A stretch of 35,671 bases of DNA from an uncultured Pseudomonadales bacterium (lineage in GTDB: Bacteria > Pseudomonadota > Gammaproteobacteria > Pseudomonadales > Azotimanducaceae). The stretch lies in NCBI GenBank assembly GCA_937921865.1, contig CAKZWF010000083.1, positions 1 through 35,671 on the forward strand. Direction: 5' to 3'. Positions 12,308 through 18,980 of this stretch are shown here, piece by piece. Made by a program: the position numbers and the translations under genes. The notes under the pieces are model-generated. The model saw only the letters and a program-made list of their open reading frames with translations, ran no database searches and was not told the origin of the DNA. How positions within the stretch are numbered: the stretch's first letter is position 1; every line of letters begins with the position of its first letter.

Positions 12308-13153
12308 TTGCCAGAACTCCCAGAAGTTGAAACCACCCGCCTCGGCATTGAGCCGCTGGTCACCGGTCGCGCGCTTGAAAGCATCAAGGTGCGCAATGCT
12401 GCGCTGCGCTGGCCGGTTGAGATACCCCCCGATCTGCGTGGCCAAACTCTCGCAGGCGTTACCCGCCGGGCCAAATACCTGCTTGCGCACTTTGAAACCG
12501 GCGTTTTGCTGATTCACCTTGGGATGTCCGGCAATCTCAGGGTCGTGTCGTCGACACAGCCTTACCTAAAACACGATCATGTCGAGCTGACATTTGCCGG
12601 AGACCGCGCTCTGCGTCTGAATGATCCACGCCGTTTCGGCAGCGTACTGTGGTCCGAGACCAACGCTGATGGCCATTGGTTGCTGGATCGCCTCGGGCCA
12701 GAACCGTTAGACGACGAGTTTGATGGTGACTATCTGAAACGACAGGCGCGGCATCGCCGGGTGGCGGTAAAAACTCTGCTGATGGACAGTCACATTGTGG
12801 TTGGCGTAGGCAACATTTACGCCAATGAAGCGCTGTTTCTGGCGGGTGTACGACCCGGTGTGCGCGCCAGTCGCGTTACCCTGGCGGCTTATCAGCGAAT
12901 TGCTCTGGCGATCAAAGGTGTGCTGCAGCGGGCAATTGAGATGGGGGGCACCACTTTGCGGGATTTCGTCAAACAAGATGGCAATCCTGGCTATTTCAAG
13001 CAGTCTCTCAACGTCTATGGCCGTGAAGGTCTGCCATGTCGTGTCTGTGGCGCACCGCTCACAGGTACCCGACTTGCAAATAGAGCAACGGTTTATTGTA
13101 AAAATTGCCAAAAAACCCAAGGTTTTGCCCAACAGCCGGTGCTAAAGTCATGA
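12308..13153 (+). CDS. mutM: Formamidopyrimidine-DNA glycosylase (TTG start)
   Basis: MutM (Fpg) removes 8-oxoguanine and formamidopyrimidines from DNA and cuts the strand by beta,delta-elimination. The mature enzyme needs proline at position 2 as nucleophile, so translation must begin at the TTG at 12308, giving fM-PELPEVETTRLG, with GGCGGA upstream. The longer reading from an ATG at 12281 would bury the proline. The 281-residue product has Glu3, Lys56 (equivalent to the catalytic Lys57) and a C-terminal zinc finger CRVC...CKNC. It follows rpmG as in E. coli. Confidence 0.96.
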   Translation: MPELPEVETTRLGIEPLVTGRALESIKVRNAALRWPVEIPPDLRGQTLAGVTRRAKYLLAHFETGVLLIHLGMSGNLRVVSSTQPYLKHDHVELTFAGDRALRLNDPRRFGSVLWSETNADGHWLLDRLGPEPLDDEFDGDYLKRQARHRRVAVKTLLMDSHIVVGVGNIYANEALFLAGVRPGVRASRVTLAAYQRIALAIKGVLQRAIEMGGTTLRDFVKQDGNPGYFKQSLNVYGREGLPCRVCGAPLTGTRLANRATVYCKNCQKTQGFAQQPVLKS

Positions 13154-13222
13154 AATCATTGAACTAGATGTTCTGTTTAAATGTTGTCTTCAGGCAGTGT
13201 TTAGCGCAGCTTCGAACAGGTT

Positions 13223-13244
13223 CTGAAAATCCACGGGTTTTCAG
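13223..13244. repeat. Hairpin CTGAAAA-N8-TTTTCAG
   Basis: A perfect 7-bp-arm inverted repeat between mutM and the small membrane protein gene, 14 bp ahead of its AAGGA ribosome site. There is no T-run after it, so it is not a typical terminator. It could be a leader hairpin or an operator. Confidence 0.35.
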
Positions 13245-13271
13245 GCGCAGTAATCGACAAGGAAACCGGAT

Positions 13272-13595
13272 ATGAGCTTCTGGAAACGAGCAGTAATGAT
13301 TTTGACCGTGGCCGCTACGATGTCCGTATCGACTCAGGTGCTGGCCGCACAGCAATACAAAGAATCCCGACAGACTCAGGCAACCATCGCGGACGCGGTG
13401 ATTGCGCGTCCGCTGGGCATCGTCGTTACCGGAATCGGCGCAGTGCTGTTTGTGGTGAGTTTGCCGTTTTCTGCCCTTGGCGGGAATATTGGTGAGGCGG
13501 CCGACGCGTTGGTGGTGAATCCTGCCAAAGAAACCTTCACTCGCTGCCTTGGCTGTACCTCAAGCGAACAGAAGAGCGCAACAAACGACATCTGA
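13272..13595 (+). CDS. Small conserved membrane/exported protein of unknown function
   Basis: The 107-residue protein has a signal peptide (MSFWKRAVMILTVAATMSVS...LAA, probable cleavage after VLAA near 26) and a second hydrophobic helix at about 47-68 (RPLGIVVTGIGAVLFVVSLPF). The conserved-looking block SALGGNIGEAADALVVNPAKETFTR follows, then C-LGC near the end. I recall similar small Pseudomonas proteins, often labelled 'multidrug transporter' without support; this one is too short to be a transporter. AAGGAAA lies 8 nt upstream of the ATG. It sits between mutM and convergent coaD. Confidence 0.65.
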   Translation: MSFWKRAVMILTVAATMSVSTQVLAAQQYKESRQTQATIADAVIARPLGIVVTGIGAVLFVVSLPFSALGGNIGEAADALVVNPAKETFTRCLGCTSSEQKSATNDI

Positions 13596-13655
13596 TGCGT
13601 TGTTTGCTGGCCTGAGCATGACGTCAAGCCGGTAGCTCTCTTACCCAGGGGTTCT

Positions 13656-14135
13656 TTAAGTCAGGGTCCGGTCGTAGGCATGCACCACGGCTGGGTGCAC
13701 AAACTGTGAGATGTCGCCACCCAGAGAGGCAATTTCTCTGACCAGAGTAGAAGAGATGTAGGAAGTCTCTTTGGCGGTGGGCAGGAACACATACTCGATG
13801 TCGTTATCCAGCGACTGATTCATCTCTGCCATCTGAAATTCGTAGTCAAAGTCAGTGACTGTTCTTAAACCCCGCAGAATGAATTGTGTCCCGCGACTTT
13901 TAGCATAGTCGACCAGCAGGGTGTTGAAGCCCTCAACCGACACCTTGTCGCCAAACTCTTTCAATACTTCTTCACACAGGGCTATCCGATCCGCCAGATC
14001 GACGGCGGGATCTTTCTGCGCTGAGGTGCCGATTGCCAGGATCACGTGATCGAACAGGCGCAGAGCCCGCTCCACCAGATCAGTGTGGCCGTTGGTTATC
14101 GGGTTGAAAGAACCCGGATATACCACTCGCTTCAT
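13656..14135 (-). CDS. coaD: Phosphopantetheine adenylyltransferase
   Basis: CoaD transfers AMP from ATP to 4'-phosphopantetheine, the penultimate coenzyme A step. The 159-residue protein starts MKRVVYPGSFNPITNGH, with the nucleotidyltransferase TxGH motif at 14-17, and ends with the ISSTLVREIASLGGDISQFVHPAV signature. The start at 14135 has a GGGGGG tract upstream and matches family starts; the reading to 14192 is not supported. It lies downstream of rsmD on the same strand, as in many gammaproteobacteria. Confidence 0.97.
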   Translation of the reverse strand: MKRVVYPGSFNPITNGHTDLVERALRLFDHVILAIGTSAQKDPAVDLADRIALCEEVLKEFGDKVSVEGFNTLLVDYAKSRGTQFILRGLRTVTDFDYEFQMAEMNQSLDNDIEYVFLPTAKETSYISSTLVREIASLGGDISQFVHPAVVHAYDRTLT

Positions 14136-14201
14136 TGTTGTTACCCCCCGATGACAGCGCCGGATGGTAGCCACCCAGCGGGACCCTTTCAAGGTAAGGT
14201 T

Positions 14202-14756
14202 TCAGACGCCGGCCTTCGCGAGCAGCCCGAAATGGCAATCGCCGGCGCGCCCTCGTTTGATCAGCTGGTTTTCGAAGGGCAGCGGTTCGCGCCGCGGGCG
14301 CTCGAGATAGATCAGTCCGGAATCGCTGAGGTAGCCGGGTTGCTGCAGCTGGGCAAGCAGCGCCAGGGCGCTGGAATCGGCAAATGGGGGATCGAAAAAC
14401 ACGATGTCCCAGGGTGACTGGGGCGGCTGGTTTAGCAACCGTTCCGCGCTGCCGGTGATAATCTCTGCCTGTTCTGCGCCAAGCAGCCGGGCGTTGTCAC
14501 GGAGCGCGGCTGCGGCCTTGCGGTTTTTTTCAACCAGGGTGACCCGAGCGGCACCCCGAGACAGCGCTTCGAAACCTAAAGCCCCGCTGCCGGCAAACAG
14601 ATCCAGACAGTTTGCACCGGGCAGCTCAGCCACCAGCCAGTTGAACAGAGTCTCGCGAACCCGTCCAAGGCTGGGGCGTAAATCTGCAGTTGCGGTAAAG
14701 CGGAGCTTTCGTCCCTTCCACAGACCGCTGATAATGCGTACTTCATTACTTGCCAT
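14202..14756 (-). CDS. rsmD: 16S rRNA (guanine966-N2)-methyltransferase
   Basis: RsmD methylates G966 of 16S rRNA using S-adenosylmethionine. From the ATG at 14756 the protein is 184 residues: RIISGLWKGRKL, LRPSLGRVRETLFNWL, the SAM-binding LDLFAGSGALGFEALSRGA (51-69) and the catalytic FFDPPF. An in-frame ATG at 14768 is equally possible; both ATGs lie in the arms of an 18-bp palindrome and neither has a strong ribosome site. It is divergent from ftsY across about 45 bp, the conserved arrangement. Confidence 0.93.
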   Translation of the reverse strand: MASNEVRIISGLWKGRKLRFTATADLRPSLGRVRETLFNWLVAELPGANCLDLFAGSGALGFEALSRGAARVTLVEKNRKAAAALRDNARLLGAEQAEIITGSAERLLNQPPQSPWDIVFFDPPFADSSALALLAQLQQPGYLSDSGLIYLERPRREPLPFENQLIKRGRAGDCHFGLLAKAGV

Positions 14757-14770
14757 GTTGCTGAACATGG
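14753..14770. repeat. Inverted repeat CCATGTT-GCTG-AACATGG over the rsmD start
   Basis: Perfect 7-bp arms with a 4-nt loop. Each arm contains an in-frame ATG for rsmD, so a hairpin in the mRNA would sequester both candidate start codons; as DNA it could be an operator between rsmD and ftsY. Confidence 0.4.
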
Positions 14771-14801
14771 TGAGGCTTATGCAGTACAACAGGCAACATT
14801 C

Positions 14802-15785
14802 ATGAGTGATAGCGCGCGCGATGAAGAATCCTCTGGAGGATTCTGGCGAAAACTGAAATCAGGCCTGGGGAAAACCCGCGGCAGGCTGGCTGAAGGCGTC
14901 GGTAATCTGCTTCTGGGTGAAAAGGAAATCGATGAAGAGGTTCTCGATGAGCTGGAAACATCGCTGCTGCTGACTGATGTTGGGGTTGATGCGACCCGGG
15001 AGATCATGGACACGCTGCGCTCGCGGGTGCGACGCAAAGAGCTGAACAAGACCGGTGCACTATACGAGGCGCTGGCTGTGCTGCTGAAAGAACTGCTGCA
15101 GCCCTTGGCGAAACCCTGGACGGTAGACGCCCGTAAGAAGCCCTTCGTGGTATTTTTCGTTGGCGTCAACGGCGTCGGCAAGACCACCACAATTGGCAAG
15201 CTTGCCAAGTATCTGCAGTCGGAAGGCCGGCAGGTAATGCTTGCTGCGGGAGACACTTTCCGAGCAGCTGCGGTGGAACAGCTGCAGCGCTGGGGTGAAC
15301 GCAACGATGTCACCGTGATTGCCCAGCGGCAGGGCTCAGATAGCGCATCGGTCGTCTATGACGCTGTTCAAGCGGCTCAGGCTCGTGGGATTGATGTAGT
15401 ACTTGCTGATACTGCGGGTCGGTTGCAGGCTAAGACCAACCTGATGCAGGAGCTGGCAAAGATCAAACGGGTGGTCGCTCGCCTGGATCCCGATGCACCG
15501 CACGAAGTGCTGCTGGTGCTCGATGCCGGCGTTGGTCAGAACGCGCTGAGTCAGGTCCGTGAGTTTGATGCGGCGGTAGGCGTGACTGGACTTGTTGTGA
15601 CTAAGCTGGATGGTACTGCCAAAGCGGGTGTGCTGTTCGCAATTGCGCGGGAAATTGGCAAACCGGTGTATTTTATTGGCGTTGGTGAAGGCATCGACGA
15701 TTTGCGGCCGTTTCAGCCAGATGCTTTTGTAGATGCGCTTCTGCCCAGTCTGGAAGAGCGTGATGCGCTCCCAGAGGACACTTAG
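14802..15785 (+). CDS. ftsY: Signal recognition particle receptor FtsY
   Basis: FtsY is the SRP receptor GTPase at the inner membrane, bringing ribosome-nascent chains to SecYEG. The 327-residue protein has a short amphipathic or charged N-terminus instead of the long acidic A domain of E. coli, then the N domain from about 40. The G domain carries GVNGVGKTT (121-129), DTFRAAA (151-157), DTAGR near 204, TKLDG near 267 and GVGEGIDDLRPF at the end. Its stop shares one base with the ftsE GTG (TAGTG), indicating a coupled ftsY-ftsE-ftsX operon. Confidence 0.97.
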   Translation: MSDSARDEESSGGFWRKLKSGLGKTRGRLAEGVGNLLLGEKEIDEEVLDELETSLLLTDVGVDATREIMDTLRSRVRRKELNKTGALYEALAVLLKELLQPLAKPWTVDARKKPFVVFFVGVNGVGKTTTIGKLAKYLQSEGRQVMLAAGDTFRAAAVEQLQRWGERNDVTVIAQRQGSDSASVVYDAVQAAQARGIDVVLADTAGRLQAKTNLMQELAKIKRVVARLDPDAPHEVLLVLDAGVGQNALSQVREFDAAVGVTGLVVTKLDGTAKAGVLFAIAREIGKPVYFIGVGEGIDDLRPFQPDAFVDALLPSLEERDALPEDT

Positions 15786-16492
15786 TGGCTCAGATAGAAT
15801 TTCATCACGTCAGTAAACGCTTCGAAAACGGTCAGGAGGCGCTGGCGGATCTGACTGCGGAGTTTGCGGAAGGCTCGATGACTTTTCTAACCGGCCATTC
15901 CGGTGCGGGGAAGAGTACGTTTCTGAAGCTGCTGCTGTGTCTGGATCTGCCCACCCGCGGGCAGATTCTGGTAAACGGCATCAATGTGACTCAGATGAGT
16001 GCTGCGCGGCTGGCCAGCTATCGGCAGCACCTTGGCGCGGTGTTCCAGGATCATCACCTGCTTGGTCACCGCAGCGTCTATGACAACGTGGCGTTGCCGT
16101 TGCGCATCAGCGGTATGCGGGAAAAGGAAATCGCCCGGCGTGTCCGCGCAGCGCTGTCCAGAGTCAGTCTGTTGGAAAAAGAGCGGCAGTTTCCTCGCTA
16201 TCTGTCCACGGGCGAACAGCAGCGCGTGGGCATAGCCCGGGCGGTAGTGACCCGTCCGAAAATTCTGCTCGCGGATGAACCCACCGGAAATTTAGACCCC
16301 GAGTTATCGCGCGACATCATGAAATTGTTCGAACAGTTCAACCAGGTGGGGACCACGGTCATTGTTGCCAGCCATGACCGTGATCTGATTGAGTCCATGG
16401 GTCGGCGGATCATTGAGCTGGATAAAGGCGCCATTGTCCGGGATGGTCTGAATTTCCGGGAACAAACAGAGGTTCAGACTGACAGTGTCTGA
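15785..16492 (+). CDS. ftsE: Cell division ATP-binding protein FtsE
   Basis: FtsE is the ATPase of the FtsEX complex, which couples the divisome to activation of peptidoglycan hydrolases. The 235-residue protein has Walker A GHSGAGKST (37-45), Q-loop VFQDHHLL, Walker B ILLADEPTGNLDP and the H-loop SHD. The ABC signature reads LSTGEQQR (140-147) where FtsE proteins normally have LSGGEQQR; the first glycine is replaced by threonine. Translation starts at a GTG overlapping the ftsY stop, and the end overlaps ftsX by 8 bp. A C-terminal tail after NFREQ is slightly extended. Confidence 0.96.
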   Translation: MAQIEFHHVSKRFENGQEALADLTAEFAEGSMTFLTGHSGAGKSTFLKLLLCLDLPTRGQILVNGINVTQMSAARLASYRQHLGAVFQDHHLLGHRSVYDNVALPLRISGMREKEIARRVRAALSRVSLLEKERQFPRYLSTGEQQRVGIARAVVTRPKILLADEPTGNLDPELSRDIMKLFEQFNQVGTTVIVASHDRDLIESMGRRIIELDKGAIVRDGLNFREQTEVQTDSV

Positions 16493-17462
16493 CGCTCCAT
16501 CAGGTTTGCGACGTAAACAACGCGATCCCTGGCCGCCATTGCGACCGGGTATTGGCGCCTGGTGGCGCGACCATCTGCGTATTGCCCGGGAAACCATGCA
16601 TTTTGTCAGCGCCCGGCTTGGCACCAGCCTGGTGGTGTGGCTGCTGGTTGGCATTGCTCTGGCGCTGCCCTCCGGCCTGCTGCTGCTTCAGGTCAACCTT
16701 GCCAAGCTGACCGCCGGTTGGGAAGGTCGGCCGGGTTTGACTCTGTATTTCGAGCTGTCGGCAAGCGCAGAGCAGGTGGCGGCTGCGGCGAAGGTTCTGG
16801 AAGCTGACGAAGCGGTCGAACACGTGGTGACCACCAGTCGGGAGCAGGCTTTAGAAGAATTCCGAGCCTATACCAACCTCACCGATGCGCTGGACCTGCT
16901 GAGTGACAATCCCCTGCCTGCCTCGCTCAATGCAGCCCTGCGTACCGGGCTTGATGAGACAGCACTGGCAGGGCTGGTCGCACTGGCGGAAAGCCGGCCG
17001 GGCATCAAGGAGGTGGTCCTGGAAAAAACCTGGCTGGAAAGGGTCAATGATATCTCCCGGGTGGTCAGTCGACTTGGGATCATTCTCGGTGTTCTGTTTG
17101 GTATTGGTGCGGTGCTGGTAACGGCAACTTCTGTGCGCTTGGCGATCGAAGCCAGGCTCGACGAATTGCGCGTTCAGAAACTGGTGGGTGCGTCAGATCG
17201 ACAGATCCGGCGGCCGTTTCTCTATTTCGGAGCGTTTTACGGCATCGGCGGTGGCCTGGTTGCAGCCATGTTGTTGAGCCTGTGTCTGGTGGCGATCGAG
17301 GCGCCATTGACCGCGCTGCTGGGCAGCTACGGCCAGCAGCTGGATACCGCAGGCTTCAATCCGGTGTTTCTTGTTGCTCTTCTGCTGGTCGGCGCTTTCC
17401 TTGGCGTGATGGGCTCCCTCGTTGCCGCTGCCCAGCGGCTCAGGGACTTAGAAATCCTTTAA
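16485..17462 (+). CDS. ftsX: Cell division membrane protein FtsX
   Basis: FtsX is the membrane partner of FtsE. The 325-residue protein has a cytoplasmic Trp-rich N-terminus, TM1 at about 48-70, a periplasmic domain of about 120 residues (YFELSASAEQVAAAAKVLEAD..., EVVLEKTWLERV) and three further TMs near 195-217, 246-270 and 293-315. The cytoplasmic loop EARLDELRVQKLVGASDRQIRRPFLY is the conserved FtsE-coupling segment. It starts at a GTG (16485) inside the end of ftsE. No terminator is apparent after it, so read-through into rpoH is possible. Confidence 0.96.
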   Translation: MSDAPSGLRRKQRDPWPPLRPGIGAWWRDHLRIARETMHFVSARLGTSLVVWLLVGIALALPSGLLLLQVNLAKLTAGWEGRPGLTLYFELSASAEQVAAAAKVLEADEAVEHVVTTSREQALEEFRAYTNLTDALDLLSDNPLPASLNAALRTGLDETALAGLVALAESRPGIKEVVLEKTWLERVNDISRVVSRLGIILGVLFGIGAVLVTATSVRLAIEARLDELRVQKLVGASDRQIRRPFLYFGAFYGIGGGLVAAMLLSLCLVAIEAPLTALLGSYGQQLDTAGFNPVFLVALLLVGAFLGVMGSLVAAAQRLRDLEIL

Positions 17463-17492
17463 ATTCATAACGATAGGGAATTTTTCTGGTGA

Positions 17493-17519
17493 TTAGCACT
17501 CTTACTAATGGAGTGCTAA
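17493..17519. promoter_or_regulatory. CIRCE operator (HrcA binding site) upstream of rpoH
   Basis: TTAGCACTC (17493-17501), 9-bp spacer, GAGTGCTAA (17511-17519): every base of both arms matches the CIRCE consensus. CIRCE is bound by the repressor HrcA and is usually found ahead of groESL or dnaK. Here it lies 30 bp after ftsX and about 210 bp before rpoH, overlapping a candidate promoter. hrcA itself is not in the window. Confidence 0.9.
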
Positions 17520-17522
17520 AAT
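17493..17522 (+). promoter_or_regulatory. Candidate sigma-70 promoter of rpoH overlapped by CIRCE
   Basis: TTAGCA at 17493-17498 (four of six to TTGACA) and TAAAAT at 17517-17522 (five of six to TATAAT) are 18 bp apart. The boxes are partly formed by the CIRCE arms, the geometry expected when HrcA blocks RNA polymerase. The transcript would have a leader of about 200 nt. Confidence 0.45.
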
Positions 17523-17530
17523 TGTGATAT

Positions 17531-17547
17531 TGTTACTTTAGGTAACA
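17531..17547. repeat. Inverted repeat TGTTAC-N5-GTAACA in the rpoH leader
   Basis: A perfect 6-bp-arm dyad directly downstream of CIRCE. It could be a second operator or a hairpin near the 5' end of the leader RNA. Confidence 0.45.
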
Positions 17548-17548
17548 C

Positions 17549-17560
17549 GACAATGTTGTC
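17549..17560. repeat. Inverted repeat GACAA-TG-TTGTC in the rpoH leader
   Basis: A 5-bp-arm dyad 1 bp after the preceding one, ending immediately before the ATG of the leader reading frame at 17561. Confidence 0.35.
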
Positions 17561-17731
17561 ATGATCCGCGTCCATCGAAGCTTGAGTAGACCAGCTGGGC
17601 AACAAGGGACGAAGACTAGGATGATTAGAAAGACACTGATTAGAAAGACACTGATTAGAAAGAGACTCATTAGAGAGATACTCATTAAAGAGATGATGAC
17701 AACGAGACGGATAACAGGAGACAGACGATGA
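17561..17731 (+). CDS. Candidate upstream leader ORF of rpoH (56 residues, repeat-containing)
   Basis: An open frame runs from an ATG at 17561 (second in-frame ATG at 17621) to a TGA at 17729-17731 that overlaps the rpoH ATG as ATGA. The product would be very basic: [20 protein letters not shown], then about five 5-residue units ([25 protein letters not shown]) and [10 protein letters not shown]. If made, the repeat part would be a cationic amphipathic helix. Ribosome sites are weak for both ATGs (AAGGGA lies about 12 nt before 17621). I recognise no homologue. The exact overlap with rpoH and repeats of 15 bp (five codons) favour a real coupled leader peptide; the lack of a good ribosome site and of clearly synonymous variation between repeats argue for caution. 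Confidence 0.35.
   Translation: MIRVHRSLSRPAGQQGTKTRMIRKTLIRKTLIRKRLIREILIKEMMTTRRITGDRR
17624..17698 (+). repeat. Five 15-bp tandem repeats in the rpoH leader
   Basis: Unit ATTAGAAAGACACTG at 17624-17638 is repeated identically at 17639-17653, then in increasingly diverged form at 17654-17668, 17669-17683 and 17684-17698. The array ends 17 bp before the AGGAG ribosome site (17716-17720) of rpoH. It is A/G-rich, unlike the surrounding sequence. Confidence 0.85.
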
Positions 17732-18582
17732 GCACAGCTTTACTGGCGATCAGCAATCTTTCCCCGGGCCAGAATCTGGACGCCTATGTCCAGACGGTCA
17801 GCGCCATTCCAATGTTGAGTGCAGAGGAAGAGCGAGACCTGGCTGAGAAGTTCTATCACGACAACGACCTGGAAGCGGCGCGAGCACTGGTCATGAGTCA
17901 ACTGCGCTTTGTTGTTCACCTGGCACGTTCCTACAGCGGCTATGGCCTGCCTCAGGCAGACCTCATCCAGGAAGGCAACGTGGGTCTGATGAAGGCGGTT
18001 AAACGCTTCAATCCGGAAGTTGGCGTACGTCTGGTGTCATTTGCCGTGCACTGGATAAAAGCGGAAATGCACGAGTACATCCTGCGCAACTGGAGAATCG
18101 TAAAAATCGCGACCACCAAAGCCCAGCGCAAACTGTTCTTCAATCTTCGCAGCAACAAGAAGAGCCTGTCCTGGCTCACCAGTGAAGAAACCCGGGTGAT
18201 TGCTGAAGGACTCGGGGTGAGCGAACAGGAAGTCACACGTATGGAAGGCCGTTTGGCTGCCAGCGATATGGCTTTTGACGGTTATGCCGATGCAGACGAA
18301 GAAGAGAGCGCTGTGGCACCAGCGGCATTTCTGGCGCAGGAGAATACCGATCCCGCTGAGCTTATCGCCGCCGAAGACACCAGCGCCGACCACAGCCGCC
18401 GGCTGTTTGAGGCGCTGAGTGGGCTTGATGAACGCAGCCGTGACATTGTCGAGCGGCGCTGGTTGAGCGAAGACAAGGTTACGCTCCACGATCTCGCTGA
18501 TGAATATGAGGTGTCTGCAGAGCGTATCCGGCAGATCGAAAAAAGTGCTCTGAACAAACTGAAACTCTCAGTCGCCGCCTGA
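17728..18582 (+). CDS. rpoH: RNA polymerase heat-shock sigma factor RpoH (sigma-32)
   Basis: RpoH directs transcription of chaperone and protease genes under heat and protein-folding stress. The 284-residue protein has region 2 ([61 protein letters not shown]), the RpoH box QRKLFFNLR (133-141) that distinguishes sigma-32 from RpoD and RpoS, and region 4 ending in the helix-turn-helix [25 protein letters not shown] lies 7 nt before the ATG. It follows ftsEX as in other gammaproteobacteria. The leader has a CIRCE operator and a candidate upstream ORF, implying control beyond the usual layout. Confidence 0.97.
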   Translation: MSTALLAISNLSPGQNLDAYVQTVSAIPMLSAEEERDLAEKFYHDNDLEAARALVMSQLRFVVHLARSYSGYGLPQADLIQEGNVGLMKAVKRFNPEVGVRLVSFAVHWIKAEMHEYILRNWRIVKIATTKAQRKLFFNLRSNKKSLSWLTSEETRVIAEGLGVSEQEVTRMEGRLAASDMAFDGYADADEEESAVAPAAFLAQENTDPAELIAAEDTSADHSRRLFEALSGLDERSRDIVERRWLSEDKVTLHDLADEYEVSAERIRQIEKSALNKLKLSVAA

Positions 18583-18584
18583 TT

Positions 18585-18980
18585 GTGTTGCAGCTGTTTG
18601 GTCTCGCTGGTGCGTTCTATGGAGCCAGTGGGGTGTTGCTTGGTGCATTTGGTGCGCACGCGTTAAAGAACACCTTGTCTCCAGCCTCGCTCGAGACCTG
18701 GCAGACGGCGGTCAGCTATCAACTCATCCACGCGCTGGCGTTGCTCGCAGTATTTCTGATGGTTCGTCAGAGCGCTATGTCCGGCGCTGAAATCGGTCTG
18801 GCAGTGAAGATTGCTGGCTGGGGATTTCTCATTGGCGTTGTGCTGTTCTCCGGTAGCCTTTATGCGCTGTGTTTCGGAGCCGGCGCGCTGTTTGGACCCA
18901 TCACGCCGCTGGGTGGAGTCAGCTTCATTGTTGGCTGGACAGCGCTGGCGGTCGCGATCTGGAATGTCGACGGTGTCTGA
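18585..18980 (+). CDS. DUF423 family small membrane protein
   Basis: The 131-residue protein has four hydrophobic segments (about 4-26, 44-62, 71-95, 104-127), the DUF423 (YgdD-type) pattern: GASGVLLGAFGAHALKNTLSPASLETWQTAVSYQLIHALALL and SGSLYALCFG...GPITPLGGVSFIVGW. Function is unknown. It starts at a GTG 2 bp after the rpoH stop and its end overlaps the likely trmB start, so rpoH, this gene and trmB may be transcribed together. Confidence 0.9.
   Translation: MLQLFGLAGAFYGASGVLLGAFGAHALKNTLSPASLETWQTAVSYQLIHALALLAVFLMVRQSAMSGAEIGLAVKIAGWGFLIGVVLFSGSLYALCFGAGALFGPITPLGGVSFIVGWTALAVAIWNVDGV

Noticed and set aside
18811..18963. Extended N-terminus of trmB
   Set aside because: This stretch is the DUF423 gene in another frame and does not resemble TrmB.
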